Shown piece by piece: positions 46,955-55,691 of a stretch of DNA of 64,000 bases (the first letter of the stretch is position 1; each line of letters opens with the position of its first letter). Position numbers and translations under genes: made by a program. The stretch is from Krasilnikovia cinnamomea (GTDB taxonomy: Bacteria; Actinomycetota; Actinomycetes; Mycobacteriales; Micromonosporaceae). The notes below the pieces were generated by a model that was given only the letters and a program-made list of their open reading frames with translations, ran no database searches and was not told the origin of the DNA. The DNA is taken from the NCBI RefSeq assembly GCF_004217545.1, contig NZ_SHKY01000001.1, positions 806,001 through 870,000 of the forward strand, written 5' to 3'.

Positions 46955-46997
46955 GCGCGGTGGGAGGTGGTCACCCCATAACCCCCTCCCACCGCGC
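46955..46997. terminator. 13-bp hairpin between the kinase and the exported protein
   Basis: Arms GCGCGGTGGGAGG and CCTCCCACCGCGC around 17 bases, ending 22 bases before the TTG start of the next gene. It is either the terminator of the two-component operon or a 5' UTR element of the exported protein. Confidence 0.6.
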
Positions 46998-47019
46998 TCC
47001 GGCAGCACGAGGAGGGTCT

Positions 47020-49242
47020 TTGTCCGCGCACCGACGGCCCGCGCTGCGCGAGGCGGCGCGACGTCGCCTGGCTGCCGTGCGCCCTCGTCGGCGGACGCGC
47101 TCGGGTACGCACCGGCTGCTGCCGGTCGCGCTCGGCCTCGGCCTGCTGGCCATCGCCGCGGTGGCGGGTCCCGGGGTGGTCGGTGGCGGCTGGAACGGTG
47201 AGGACGGGCAGAACCGGGAACGGATCACCTTCGCCGCCCTGCCGGACGTGCCGGACCAGGGCCTCATCTACGACGGGCTGCGGCTCGCCTCGGCGGACTC
47301 GCTGTGCGCGGGGTCGTACCAGCTGGACGAGCTGACCTGCACCCACGGGCCCGACCCGGCCCCGGCCGGGCTGCGGGTACGCCGCAGCGTGCCCCCGGTG
47401 ACCGAGAAGGCGCCCGAACCGGCCGGTCCGCGGCGCGAGGCGGGCCGGGTGCCCGCCGACGCCGAGATCGTCCGCGACCAGGGCGGCAGCGCGCTCACCC
47501 CCACCGCCCCCGCGCTGATCCCGGACGCGGCGCCCGGTGACGCCGACTTCGTCATGGGCAGCCACGACGTCGCCTGCGCGGGCGACGGCCGGACCGGCAA
47601 GCGGGTCCAGGTGCTCTACCTGCACGAGTTCGGCACGCCGAGCCGGTACCCCGACTACCTCGGCTCGATGCGGGTCTGGTCGGCCGGGGTGGACGCCATC
47701 TTCGACGCCAGCGCGGCGGAGACCGGCGGGTCGCGGCACGTGCGCTTCGTGACCACCCCGCAGTGCCGGGTGGACGTCGCGGAGGTGCAGGTGCCCGAGG
47801 GGGCGCTCGCCTCCTTCACCGCGAGCATCGACGCGCTGCAGACGCTGGGCTACAACCGCACCGACCGCAAGTACCTGATCTTCGCGGACGCGAACGTGTA
47901 CTGCGGCATCGGCACGTACATCGCCGACCGGCGGCCGGGTCTGGGCAACCGCAACAACGGCGGCCCCTCGTACGGGCGGGTGGACTCCGGCTGCTGGAGT
48001 TCCACGATGGCGGCGCGTGAGGTGACGTACACGCTGGGCGCGGTGCTGCAGGACTCCCCCAACGCCAGCGGTGCGGGCGGCTGCACCGACGACTACGACC
48101 TGCTGTGCGGGCGGGACCGCTCGGGCAAGCCGGTCCGCACGGTCTGCCCGAAGAAGCACGAGAACCGCCTCGACTGCGGCCACGACGACTACTTCCACAC
48201 CAGTCCGAAGCCGGACAGCTACCTGGCCCGCAACTGGAACGTCGCGCAGAGCGAGTTCCTGCTGCGCACGGACGGCGGTGACGACCTGCCCGAGGGGGCG
48301 GTCCCGGCACAGTCCCCCGCCACCACCGTCGCGCCGACCGGTACGCCCTCCTCCCCGGCGGCCACCACCGCGCCGCCCGCCGACCCGAAGCCGGGCGGAG
48401 CCCCGGCCACGCCGGGCGAGCAGGGGAACGGCCCACCCGACGACCGGGGCAAGCCCACGCCGAGCGCTCCGGCGAGCACGCCACCCGGCGCCGAGCCGTC
48501 CGCCGAGACCCCGCCCGCCCCGCCCACGGCCGGGGCGTCCGGTAGCGCGCCCCCCGCCGATCCCGTGGCTCAGCAGGTGCAGGCGGTGCTGGAGATCCGC
48601 GATCCGACCAGCACGGCGGTCCGGCTGACTTGGAGCGCCGCCGCCCGCGACGCCCGCTACGAGGTGGCCGTGGACGGCGTGCCGGTGGCGACCACGGCGG
48701 CGACCCGGGCGCAGCTCATCGGGCTCAAGCCCGACACGTCGTACCAGGTGAGCGTGCGCAGCGAGAAGCACGGCTATCTCGCCCGCAGCACCGCGCGGAC
48801 CGTGCCCGCGGCCCGGCCCGCGCAGAACACCTGGTTCGTGCTGACCAACTCGCTGACCGGCGGCGCCGCCGACCTGTACGCGGCCCGCACGGCCAGCGGC
48901 ACGCCGATCACGCTCGGCGGCACGGACGGCGACGCGCAGCAGCAGTGGAAGTTCGTCCCGGCCTCGGGTGGCACGTTCGCGCTGCAGTCGCGGGCCACGG
49001 GCAAGTGCGTCGTGCCGCTCGACGGCAACCTCGTGGCGGGCACGCCGCTGGTGCAGGGCGACTGCACGGCGGACGCGGGGCGCTGGTCGCTGCAGGCCTC
49101 CGACTACGGCTTCACGCTGCGTACGACGGTCGGGGATCTGGCGGTGGGCGTGGGCGACCAGCGGTTCGGGGCGCACCGGCTGCTGGTGCTGCAGCAGGGC
49201 AACGGGTCCCGGCATCAGAGTTGGACGGCCGTGCCGGGCTGA
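47020..49242 (+). CDS. Exported pseudo-metalloprotease with FN3 and ricin-type lectin domains
   Basis: 740 aa. A basic N-terminus and one hydrophobic helix (HRLLPVALGLGLLAIAAVAG) export it. The middle (about 170-405) matches in pattern a family of secreted actinobacterial metallopeptidase-like proteins ending in DDYF-P--SYLA--WN-A-S-FL, but where I expect the zinc motif HExxH it reads REVTY (333-337), and the later His is Asn (SPNAS). Both zinc-binding His are thus lost. Then a P/T/A linker, an FN3-like domain (about 524-597) and a ricin B trefoil (about 603-740) with QQQWKF, GRWSL and HQSWTA. Probably binds a glycan without cleaving. TTG 47020 follows GAGGAGG. Confidence 0.82.
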   Translation: MSAHRRPALREAARRRLAAVRPRRRTRSGTHRLLPVALGLGLLAIAAVAGPGVVGGGWNGEDGQNRERITFAALPDVPDQGLIYDGLRLASADSLCAGSYQLDELTCTHGPDPAPAGLRVRRSVPPVTEKAPEPAGPRREAGRVPADAEIVRDQGGSALTPTAPALIPDAAPGDADFVMGSHDVACAGDGRTGKRVQVLYLHEFGTPSRYPDYLGSMRVWSAGVDAIFDASAAETGGSRHVRFVTTPQCRVDVAEVQVPEGALASFTASIDALQTLGYNRTDRKYLIFADANVYCGIGTYIADRRPGLGNRNNGGPSYGRVDSGCWSSTMAAREVTYTLGAVLQDSPNASGAGGCTDDYDLLCGRDRSGKPVRTVCPKKHENRLDCGHDDYFHTSPKPDSYLARNWNVAQSEFLLRTDGGDDLPEGAVPAQSPATTVAPTGTPSSPAATTAPPADPKPGGAPATPGEQGNGPPDDRGKPTPSAPASTPPGAEPSAETPPAPPTAGASGSAPPADPVAQQVQAVLEIRDPTSTAVRLTWSAAARDARYEVAVDGVPVATTAATRAQLIGLKPDTSYQVSVRSEKHGYLARSTARTVPAARPAQNTWFVLTNSLTGGAADLYAARTASGTPITLGGTDGDAQQQWKFVPASGGTFALQSRATGKCVVPLDGNLVAGTPLVQGDCTADAGRWSLQASDYGFTLRTTVGDLAVGVGDQRFGAHRLLVLQQGNGSRHQSWTAVPG

Positions 49243-49310
49243 GCAGGCGGACACAGAACCGACAGCGGACGGGTGGCGCCGGACCCGCCGCCGAGGGAAG
49301 GGGAACGACC

Positions 49311-49472
49311 ATGCTGGACACGGACGTGACCGTGGAGCCGGGGCTGGAACCGGACGAGGACCCGGCCCGCTTCAATCGCCGCCGCCTGGTGCGCTGGGTG
49401 GCGGTCCTGACCGTCGGCATCGTGGTGGTGCTGGCGGTCTGGCAGGACCCGCTGTACGCGGGCCGCTCCTGA
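49311..49472 (+). CDS. Small single-span membrane protein
   Basis: 53 residues: acidic N-terminus (EPGLEPDEDPARF), basic RRRLVR, one helix (WVAVLTVGIVVVLAVW) and a short outer tail (QDPLYAGRS). ATG 49311 follows GGGAAGGGG. It lies 68 bases after the exported lectin protein, same direction, and may be co-transcribed. No known family. Confidence 0.6.
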   Translation: MLDTDVTVEPGLEPDEDPARFNRRRLVRWVAVLTVGIVVVLAVWQDPLYAGRS

Positions 49473-49476
49473 CGCG

Positions 49477-49504
49477 CGGGCCCGCACCCGTGGGCGCGGG
49501 CCCG
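49477..49504. terminator. Shared terminator between convergent genes
   Basis: Arms CGGGCCCGC and GCGGGCCCG around 10 bases, between the small membrane gene and the deaminase gene. Confidence 0.65.
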
Positions 49505-49521
49505 GGAGGCGCCGCGCCGGG

Positions 49522-50541
49522 TCAGTGACCGGCCGCGTACGCGTCGATCTCGGACCGCAGCGCCGCCTTGCCCTGGGCGGGCAGGAACGACGCGTCCACC
49601 GCGGCGCGGGCCAGGTCGGCGACCCCGGACTCGTCGAGGCCGAGCAGGCGGGCGGCGACCGCGTACTCCTGCTCCAGGGTGGTGCCGAACATCGGCGGGT
49701 CGTCGGAGTTGATCGTGACCGGGACCCCCGCCGCGACCAGGGTCGGCAGCGGGTGGTCGTCGAGGTCGGTGACCGCCCGGGTCCGCACGTTCGAGGTGGG
49801 GCACACCTCCAGGGTGATCTGGTGCTCGGCGAGGTGGGCCATCAGCGCCGGGTCCTGGGCGCTGGCGATGCCGTGGCCGATCCGTTCGGCGCCGAGCTCG
49901 CGCAGCGCGTCCCAGACGGTCTGCGGCCCCGTGGTCTCGCCCGCGTGCGGGACGCTGCGCAGCCCGGCCGCCCGCGCCTTGTCGAAGTACGGCTTGAACT
50001 GCGGCCGGGGCACCCCCACCTCGGGGCCGCCGAGACCGAAGCTGACCAGCCCGTCCGGGCGCTGTTCCAGCGCGATCCGCAGCGTCTCCTCGGCGGCGGC
50101 CAGGCCGGCCTCGCCGGGGATGTCGAAGCACCACTGCAGTTGCACGCCGAAGTCGGTGGCCGCGCTGCGGCGCGCGTCCTCGATAGCGCCGCAGAACTCG
50201 GCGGCGGGGATTCCCCGGCTGGTGGACGAGTACGGGGTGACCGTCAGCTCGGCGTACCGGACCTGCTGACGGCCGAGCTCGCGGGCCACCTCGTAGGTGA
50301 GGGTGCGTACGTCCTCGGCGTCGCGGATCAGGTCGACGACGCTGAGGTAGACCTCGATGAAGTGGGCGAAGTCCCGGAACGCGAAGTAGTCCGCGAGCGC
50401 GGCGGGATCGGCGGGCACGGGCGTGGCGCCCTCGTGCCGGGCGGCCAGCTCGGCCACGGCGCGCGGGGAGGCCGAACCGACGTGGTGCACGTGCAGCTCG
50501 GCCTTGGGCAGGCCGGCGATGAATGAGGCCAGCTCGGTCAC
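49522..50541 (-). CDS. Adenosine deaminase-like amidohydrolase
   Basis: 339 aa. Zinc site H17 and H19 (ELHVHHVGS), HAGETTG in the middle, and TINSDDPPMF near the end are the deaminase motifs. The HVHHVGSASPR form differs from classical adenosine deaminase (HVHLEGS) and is shared by actinobacterial paralogues, some of which act on aminofutalosine in menaquinone synthesis. Substrate therefore open. GTG 50541 follows AAGGAG and overlaps the methyltransferase stop by four bases. Confidence 0.88.
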   Translation of the reverse strand: MTELASFIAGLPKAELHVHHVGSASPRAVAELAARHEGATPVPADPAALADYFAFRDFAHFIEVYLSVVDLIRDAEDVRTLTYEVARELGRQQVRYAELTVTPYSSTSRGIPAAEFCGAIEDARRSAATDFGVQLQWCFDIPGEAGLAAAEETLRIALEQRPDGLVSFGLGGPEVGVPRPQFKPYFDKARAAGLRSVPHAGETTGPQTVWDALRELGAERIGHGIASAQDPALMAHLAEHQITLEVCPTSNVRTRAVTDLDDHPLPTLVAAGVPVTINSDDPPMFGTTLEQEYAVAARLLGLDESGVADLARAAVDASFLPAQGKAALRSEIDAYAAGH

Positions 50542-51326
50542 TGTGGACTCTCCTTGGGTGTGGTCGCCACGGCGAAGACGCGACGGAACGGGAAGGCCAC
50601 GAGGCCGCCACGGGCGGGGTACGCGGCAGCCAGCCGCTCGCCGAGGGCGGCGCGGAACTCCTGCCACGCCGCGTCGTCGAGGGCCGCGCGGACCGGCCGC
50701 AGGGCGGTGCCCTCCATCCAGCGCAGCACGGGGTGGGCCGCGGCGGGATCGGCGGGCAGCAGATGCACGTACGTAGTCTCCCAGGCGTCGACCGTGGCAC
50801 CGGCGTCGGTGAGCACCCGCGCGTAGCCGGGCGCGTCGTCGACCGGCGCCTCGCGCAGCAGGCCGCCGAGCCGGTCGGCCCACGGCGTGGACCGGGCGAC
50901 CTCGCGCAGCGCCCGGTGGGACGGGGCGTCGAAGTTGCCGGGGACCTGCACGGCCAGCCACGCCCCCGGGGGCAGCTCGCGGACCCAGCGGCGCAGCAGG
51001 TCGTCGTGCCCGGGCACCCATTGCAGGACGGCGTTGCTGATCACCACGTCGTCGTCCGGGCCGGGCCGCCAGGCCCGTACGTCGGCGACCCGGAAGTCGG
51101 CCGGGGCGCCGAGGGCCACGGCCCTCTCGATCATTTCGGGCGAGGAGTCGAGGCCGGTGACCCGGGCGGACGGCCAGCGCTGGGCGAGGGTGGCGGTCAA
51201 CTCGCCGGAGCCGCAGCCGAGGTCGACGACCGCGCGCGGCGCCTCGGCGGCCACCCGGGCCAGCAGGTCGGCGAAGGGCCGGGAGCGTTCGGCGCCGAAC
51301 CGGCGGTAGACGGCGGGGTCCCACAT
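50538..51326 (-). CDS. tam: Trans-aconitate 2-methyltransferase-like SAM methyltransferase
   Basis: 262 aa class I methyltransferase. SAM motif VVDLGCGSGELTATLA, then DSSPEMIERA and a C-terminal region resembling Tam (MWDPAVYRRFGAERSRPFADLL, VHLLPADPAAAHPVLRWMEGTALRP). Tam methylates trans-aconitate, which inhibits aconitase. ATG 51326 follows GGGAGG. Co-translated with the deaminase-like gene. A palindrome lies between this gene and the divergent aldo/keto reductase. Confidence 0.87.
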   Translation of the reverse strand: MWDPAVYRRFGAERSRPFADLLARVAAEAPRAVVDLGCGSGELTATLAQRWPSARVTGLDSSPEMIERAVALGAPADFRVADVRAWRPGPDDDVVISNAVLQWVPGHDDLLRRWVRELPPGAWLAVQVPGNFDAPSHRALREVARSTPWADRLGGLLREAPVDDAPGYARVLTDAGATVDAWETTYVHLLPADPAAAHPVLRWMEGTALRPVRAALDDAAWQEFRAALGERLAAAYPARGGLVAFPFRRVFAVATTPKESPQ

Positions 51327-51341
51327 GACGCGCCTCCCAAT

Positions 51342-51360
51342 AAAACCGTACGTACGTTTT
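51342..51360. promoter_or_regulatory. Palindrome in the divergent tam / reductase promoter
   Basis: AAAACCGTACGTACGTTTT is a near-perfect palindrome with core CGTACGTACG, of the size and base pattern of TetR-type operators. It lies 16 bases upstream of tam and 36 upstream of the reductase start. No TetR gene is adjacent. Confidence 0.55.
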
Positions 51361-51395
51361 GTATGACGGTAACACCTCGCGGGTAGGCTCTGGAC

Positions 51396-52373
51396 GTGGA
51401 AACCCGGACCTTTGCCCGGATGGGGCGAGATGTCGGCGTGGTCGGGCTCGGCGCCTGGCAACTCGGTGCCGACTGGGGCAGCGTGACCGAGCAGGACGCC
51501 CACGCCACCCTGCAGGCGGCCGCCGACGCGGGCGTGACGTTCTTCGACACCGCCGACGTGTACGGCGACGGCCGCAGCGAACAGATCATCGGCAGCTTCC
51601 TGAAGGACCGCCCCGGCATCACGGTCGCCACCAAGATGGGCCGCCGCGTGCCGCAGGAGCCCTCCGCGTACACGCTGGACAACTTCCGGGCCTGGACGGA
51701 CCGTTCCCGCGCCAACCTCGGCGTGGAGACCCTGGACCTGGTCCAGCTGCACTGCCCGCCCTCGCCGGTGTTCGCCATGGACGCCGTCTTCGACGCGCTG
51801 GACACCCTGGTGCAGGAGAGGCGCGTCGCGGCGTACGGCGTCAGCGTGGAACGGGTCGACGAGGCCCTCACCGCCATCGCGCGGCCCGGCGTCGCCAGCG
51901 TCCAGATCATCCTCAACGCGTTGCGGCTCAAGCCCCTGGAACGGGTGCTGCCCGCCGCCGCGGCGGCCGGGGTCGGCATCATCGCCCGGGTGCCGCTGGC
52001 CAGCGGGCTGCTCTCCGGCCGCTACGACGAGCACACCACGTTCGCGCCCGACGACCACCGCAACTTCAACCGGCACGGCGAGGCCTTCGACGTCGGCGAG
52101 ACCTTCGCCGGTGTGGACTTCGCCACCGGCCTGGAAGCGGTACGCCGCCTGCGCCCGCTGGTGCCCGCCGGGGCGAGCATGGCGCAGTTCGCCCTGCGCT
52201 GGATCATCGACCAGCCGGCGGTGACGGTGGTCATCCCGGGCGCCCGCGATGCCGGACAGGCCCGCGCCAACGCGGCCGCCGCAGGTCTGGCCCCCCTGCC
52301 CGAGAGCACCCACGACGCCGTACGGGCCGTCTACGACGAGCTCGTCCGGCCCCAGGTCCACGATCGGTGGTGA
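51396..52373 (+). CDS. Aldo/keto reductase
   Basis: NADPH-dependent oxidoreductase of 325 aa. The catalytic tetrad is visible: D in FFDTADVYG, the Tyr of VYG, K in VATKMG and H in LVQLHCP. The C-terminal cofactor site has VIPGARDAGQARAN. Substrate unknown. GTG 51396 (VETRTFARMGRDVGVVGLGAW). A small membrane gene follows with a stop/start overlap. Confidence 0.92.
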   Translation: METRTFARMGRDVGVVGLGAWQLGADWGSVTEQDAHATLQAAADAGVTFFDTADVYGDGRSEQIIGSFLKDRPGITVATKMGRRVPQEPSAYTLDNFRAWTDRSRANLGVETLDLVQLHCPPSPVFAMDAVFDALDTLVQERRVAAYGVSVERVDEALTAIARPGVASVQIILNALRLKPLERVLPAAAAAGVGIIARVPLASGLLSGRYDEHTTFAPDDHRNFNRHGEAFDVGETFAGVDFATGLEAVRRLRPLVPAGASMAQFALRWIIDQPAVTVVIPGARDAGQARANAAAAGLAPLPESTHDAVRAVYDELVRPQVHDRW

Positions 52374-52597
52374 ACGACGTCATGCGCGGATGGCTGGCGA
52401 TGAGCCTCGGGCTGCTGGCGGTCGTGCTCGGTGCGGTGTGGACACTGCAGGGGCTGGACGTGCTCACCGACAGCGCGATGAGCGGCGTGACCGCGTGGGC
52501 GGTCATAGGCCCGGTCGTCGCGGTCGGCGGCCTGGCCCTCATCGTGATCGGACTCCGGCAGCGCAGCCGCGGCAGGGCCGGAAGCGCGGCCGAATAA
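52370..52597 (+). CDS. Small two-span membrane protein
   Basis: 75 aa with two predicted helices (WLAMSLGLLAVVLGAVWTLQG and VTAWAVIGPVVAVGGLALIVIGL) and a basic C-terminus. The GTG at 52370 overlaps the reductase stop (GTGA); ATG 52382 is an alternative start. Not assigned to a family with a known role. Confidence 0.7.
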   Translation: MNDVMRGWLAMSLGLLAVVLGAVWTLQGLDVLTDSAMSGVTAWAVIGPVVAVGGLALIVIGLRQRSRGRAGSAAE

Positions 52598-52603
52598 CGG
52601 GAA

Positions 52604-52632
52604 AGCCCCGCATCCTGCGAGGATGCGGGGCC
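52604..52632 (+). terminator. Strong hairpin terminator
   Basis: Arms GCCCCGCATCCT and AGGATGCGGGGC around GCG, seven bases after the membrane gene stop. Probably also protects the convergent cold-shock gene. Confidence 0.85.
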
Positions 52633-52691
52633 AACCCGGGCCGACCTCCGCCAGGCGGCCGGCAGCCGGTGTCACCACCGGCGGGCTGGTC

Positions 52692-52895
52692 TCAGAGCGG
52701 GCGGACCTGCTCCGCCTGCGGGCCCTTCTGGCCCTGGGCGATCTCGAACTCGACCCGCTGGTTTTCTTCCAGAGTGCGATAGCCGCTCATCTCGATGGCC
52801 GAGAAGTGGACGAACACGTCAGCGCCCCCACCGTCGACGGTGATGAAGCCGAAGCCCTTGTCTGCGTTGAACCACTTCACGGTTCCCTGCGCCAT
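52692..52895 (-). CDS. Cold-shock protein (CspA family)
   Basis: 67 aa single-stranded nucleic-acid chaperone with RNP1 KGFGFI and RNP2 VFVHF, starting [21 protein letters not shown] 52895 follows AAGGAG. The 300-base upstream gap may hold a long 5' leader, which is normal for cold-shock genes; a possible -10 (TACAGTAT on the minus strand near 53070) supports a transcript start about 170 bases upstream. Confidence 0.96.
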   Translation of the reverse strand: MAQGTVKWFNADKGFGFITVDGGGADVFVHFSAIEMSGYRTLEENQRVEFEIAQGQKGPQAEQVRPL

Positions 52896-53202
52896 GCTGA
52901 ACTCTCCTTCTGACAATGCCGGCCCCCGTGATGCGGGGCCGATGGCCGTTTTCGAGCAGCGGCGCCTCAGGCGGCCCTGTGAAGGACAGTCCCACCCGCT
53001 CGCCACGCGACACCTGGCGGCGGAGCGCGGCGGGCGGAAGCAGCAAACCACGTACGCAAAAACTGGCCATACTGTACCGAAGAACGGCGCGCAAAGCTGC
53101 CCCCCGGCCGCATCGAAAACCCTTGACAGGACAGGGAAACGGGCCCCCACAACGCGATTGCGTGTGAGGGCCCTCGATCAGGGTCGATCAATGTCCGTAC
53201 AC
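52896..53202 (-). promoter_or_regulatory. Probable promoter and long leader of the cold-shock gene
   Basis: Gene-free stretch between the DUF4235 gene and csp. The minus strand holds TACAGTAT near 53070 and GC-rich self-complementary stretches near the RBS (CGGCCCC-GTGATGCGGGGCCG, 52920-52943). No gene is supported. Confidence 0.4.
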
Positions 53203-53475
53203 TCAGCCCGGCCACTCTCCGGTGAGCTTGCGCACCCCGGTCGCGCCGCCGCGATCCACCAGTGCCTTCACGACGGCGAAGACGGCGCCCTGCAACGCGG
53301 CGGCGGCGACGATCTCGCCCCAGCCCCTGTCCTCATCGGTCGCGTCCGGGGTGTCGTCGTCGCCGGAGGCGACCTGCCAGATCTTCCGGGTCACCATGCC
53401 CGCGACGGCACCGGCCATCACCCCGAGCAGCAACCCGACGGGCTTGTACGCGATCTTCTGCACCCGGGCGCTCAT
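53203..53475 (-). CDS. DUF4235 membrane protein
   Basis: 90 aa with two helices (VGLLLGVMAGAVAGMVTRKIW and EIVAAAALQGAVFAVVKALV). MSARVQKIAYKPVGL and VKALVDRGGATGVRKLTGEWPG are typical of DUF4235. Function unknown. It overlaps the DUF3618 stop by four bases, so the three genes 54307-53203 form one coupled operon. Confidence 0.88.
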   Translation of the reverse strand: MSARVQKIAYKPVGLLLGVMAGAVAGMVTRKIWQVASGDDDTPDATDEDRGWGEIVAAAALQGAVFAVVKALVDRGGATGVRKLTGEWPG

Positions 53476-53876
53476 CGGCGCCTCCGTCGCATGACCAGGA
53501 TGATGCCGCCCAGCACCGCGGCGCCGGCCAGCAGCGCGACCAGCGGGATCGGGTTACGGCGCACCCGTTCCCCCGCGTCGGCGGCTACGTCTAGCGCGCC
53601 GGATTCGCGAACCCGGTCGGTGGCCGACTGCGTCGCGTCGCGGACCGCGTCCGTGGCGGACTGCGCCGCGTCCCGGACCGCGCCGGTGGCCTCGGCCGCC
53701 TGCGTCTTGACCCGCTGCTTGGTCTGCTCGACCTGCTCCTTGGCGCGGGCCTTGACGTCCGTCTTGGCGGCCAGCGCACTGACGGTCTCGCCAAGATCGG
53801 CTCTCGTTTCCGCGATCTCTTCCCGCAGCGCGGTGATCTCCGGTTTGGCCTGCGGGGAACCGTTCTTCTCACTCAT
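53472..53876 (-). CDS. DUF3618 protein
   Basis: 134 aa. PEITALREEIAETRADLGETVSALAAKTDVKARAKEQ is the DUF3618 signature; a long helical region with repeats of DAVRDATQSATDRV follows, and a C-terminal membrane helix (PLVALLAGAAVLGGIILVM) ending in RRRRR. Function unknown; often found with holin-like and DUF4235 genes. Start and stop both overlap neighbours. Confidence 0.88.
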   Translation of the reverse strand: MSEKNGSPQAKPEITALREEIAETRADLGETVSALAAKTDVKARAKEQVEQTKQRVKTQAAEATGAVRDAAQSATDAVRDATQSATDRVRESGALDVAADAGERVRRNPIPLVALLAGAAVLGGIILVMRRRRR

Positions 53877-54307
53877 GCCCGGCTGCGCTCCTTGATCGCG
53901 TGCTTGACCTCGTCGACATCCGCCCTGGCGCTCTCGATGGCGCTCTCCGGTTCGATTGGGGTGGCCCGGCGCATCTGCTTCCTGCCGAGCAACGCCATCA
54001 CCCCGGCCGCGGCGAACAACACCACGGTCATGATCAGTGCGGCCAGCCAGAGCGGGAGGAACAGGTCCAGCACCACGATGCAGGTGGCGATCAGCGCGCC
54101 CACGCCGTACAGGGCCAGCACGCCTCCACCGCCGAACAGGCCCGCACCGAGGCCGGCATGTTTGCCCTTCTCCATCAGCTCCGCTTTCGCCAGTGCGATC
54201 TCGCTGCGCACCAGGGTGCTGAGCTGGTCGCTCGCACGCTGGATCAGCGCTGCGGTCGACTGGTCGGTGGCCGGGGCGGCCGGGCCACCGCTCAGGACGT
54301 CAGCCAT
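53873..54307 (-). CDS. Phage-holin-family (Holin-X-like) membrane protein
   Basis: 144 aa. QSTAALIQRASDQLSTLVRSEIALAKAELMEKGKHAGLGAGLFGGGGVLALYGVGALIA is typical of the actinobacterial holin-like family. Two helices, then an acidic-basic tail. Despite the name it is a normal chromosomal protein with no phage genes near. First gene of the trio, probably envelope or stress related. Confidence 0.87.
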   Translation of the reverse strand: MADVLSGGPAAPATDQSTAALIQRASDQLSTLVRSEIALAKAELMEKGKHAGLGAGLFGGGGVLALYGVGALIATCIVVLDLFLPLWLAALIMTVVLFAAAGVMALLGRKQMRRATPIEPESAIESARADVDEVKHAIKERSRA

Positions 54308-54412
54308 TGCGTCCTCCCTTCTTCTGCCTAGGCTTTATGCCCTGATCAGCGAGGCGTCAATCCTGACCCGGGAGAAATCCCCCACCGGTGACACCGGCCG
54401 GTACACCTCAGC

Positions 54413-55576
54413 TCACGGCTGCGCGCCCGGCGCCGGGCGGCCCACGAACGTCGCGCCGCGGCTCTCGCCGTCCGACCCGCCGCTGAAGACCCGCGCGTCC
54501 TCGTCGGTCTCGGGTACCACCGCGGTGATGGTCGCGGGCCGTCCCGGATCATGGGCGGGCGGCGTCTCGGCGCGGTAGCGGGGCAACGCCTCGCGCTGGT
54601 GCTCCCAGACCCAGGCGACCAGCCGTTCCCGGACCAGGCAGCGCAGGTCCCACAGCGACGGCGCGTCGTGCGCGCTCACCAGCGCCCGCAGCCGCACCAT
54701 GCCGCGCACCGCGTCGGTCACCTGCAGCACGCACACCCGGCCGTCCCACAGCTCGGTGCTCTCGCACACCGCCCGCAACTCCGCGCGCAGCGGTTCCACC
54801 GCGGTCCCGAAGTCCACGTCGATCTCGGCGGTGCCCAGCACCGCCGACCCGGTCCGGGTCCAGTTCTGGAACGGCTTGGTGGTGAAGTACGAGGTGGGCA
54901 GGATCAGCCGCCGGTCGTCCCAGACCTGCAGGGCCACGTACGTGAGGGTGATCTCCTCGATCCGGCCCCATTCCTGCTCGACCACCACCACGTCGTCGAT
55001 GCGGATGGCGTCGCTGAAGGCCAGCTGGATCCCGGCGAAGACGTTGGCCAGGGTGCTCTGCGCGGCCACCGCCGCGACCACGCTGATGATGCCCGCGGAG
55101 GCCAGCAGGCTCGCCCCCAGGGCCCGGACCGCGGGGAAGGTCATCAACGCCACCCCGAACGCCAGTACGACGATCACGGCGACCGTGACCCGGCGCAGCA
55201 TCACCACCTGGGTGCGGACCCTGCGGGCCTTGCGGTTGTCGGGCACGTCGGTACGCCACCGCGACAGCGCCATGTCCTCGAGCACGAGCAGCAGAGCGCC
55301 CACCAGCCAGGCACCGGAGACGATGACCAGGATGACCAGGATGTGCAGCACCTCGTGGCGGCCGGGGAACTCGCCGGTGGCGGTGCGCAGCGCCTGCTGC
55401 ACCGCGAACAGGGTGACGGTGGTGAGGAAGGGCTTGTGCGCGGTGCGCTCGAGCCTGCTCAGCAGGGGTGAGCGGCGCGCGTACCGGGTCAGCAGCCAGT
55501 GCACGGCTTCGACGAGCACGATGGCGGTGCCGGCCGCGAGCACCACGGCCAGCAGGGCGTTCAGGAAGTCGGACAC
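54413..55576 (-). CDS. MscS-type mechanosensitive channel
   Basis: 387 aa. Several N-terminal helices, then the pore helix region LGASLLASAGIISVVAAVAAQSTLANVFAGIQLAFSDAIRIDDVVVVEQEWGRIEEITLTYVALQVWD, which is the MscS core, followed by a cytoplasmic domain. It should open under membrane tension and release solutes. GTG start after GGAGGAG. The C-terminal tail is disordered. Confidence 0.94.
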   Translation of the reverse strand: MSDFLNALLAVVLAAGTAIVLVEAVHWLLTRYARRSPLLSRLERTAHKPFLTTVTLFAVQQALRTATGEFPGRHEVLHILVILVIVSGAWLVGALLLVLEDMALSRWRTDVPDNRKARRVRTQVVMLRRVTVAVIVVLAFGVALMTFPAVRALGASLLASAGIISVVAAVAAQSTLANVFAGIQLAFSDAIRIDDVVVVEQEWGRIEEITLTYVALQVWDDRRLILPTSYFTTKPFQNWTRTGSAVLGTAEIDVDFGTAVEPLRAELRAVCESTELWDGRVCVLQVTDAVRGMVRLRALVSAHDAPSLWDLRCLVRERLVAWVWEHQREALPRYRAETPPAHDPGRPATITAVVPETDEDARVFSGGSDGESRGATFVGRPAPGAQP

Positions 55577-55691
55577 GGTCTCTCCTCCGCGAGATCGCGA
55601 GCGCCCGAAAATTCCCTTTCACACCGTACACGACGGGCCCGCACCGGGGCCCGGACGACGGCGCCGAAGGCGATGCCCGGGCGCCCCAGGC

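Noticed and set aside
53873-54307. Prophage remnant because of the holin-like gene
   Set aside because: The family is a common chromosomal actinobacterial membrane protein and no phage gene is near.
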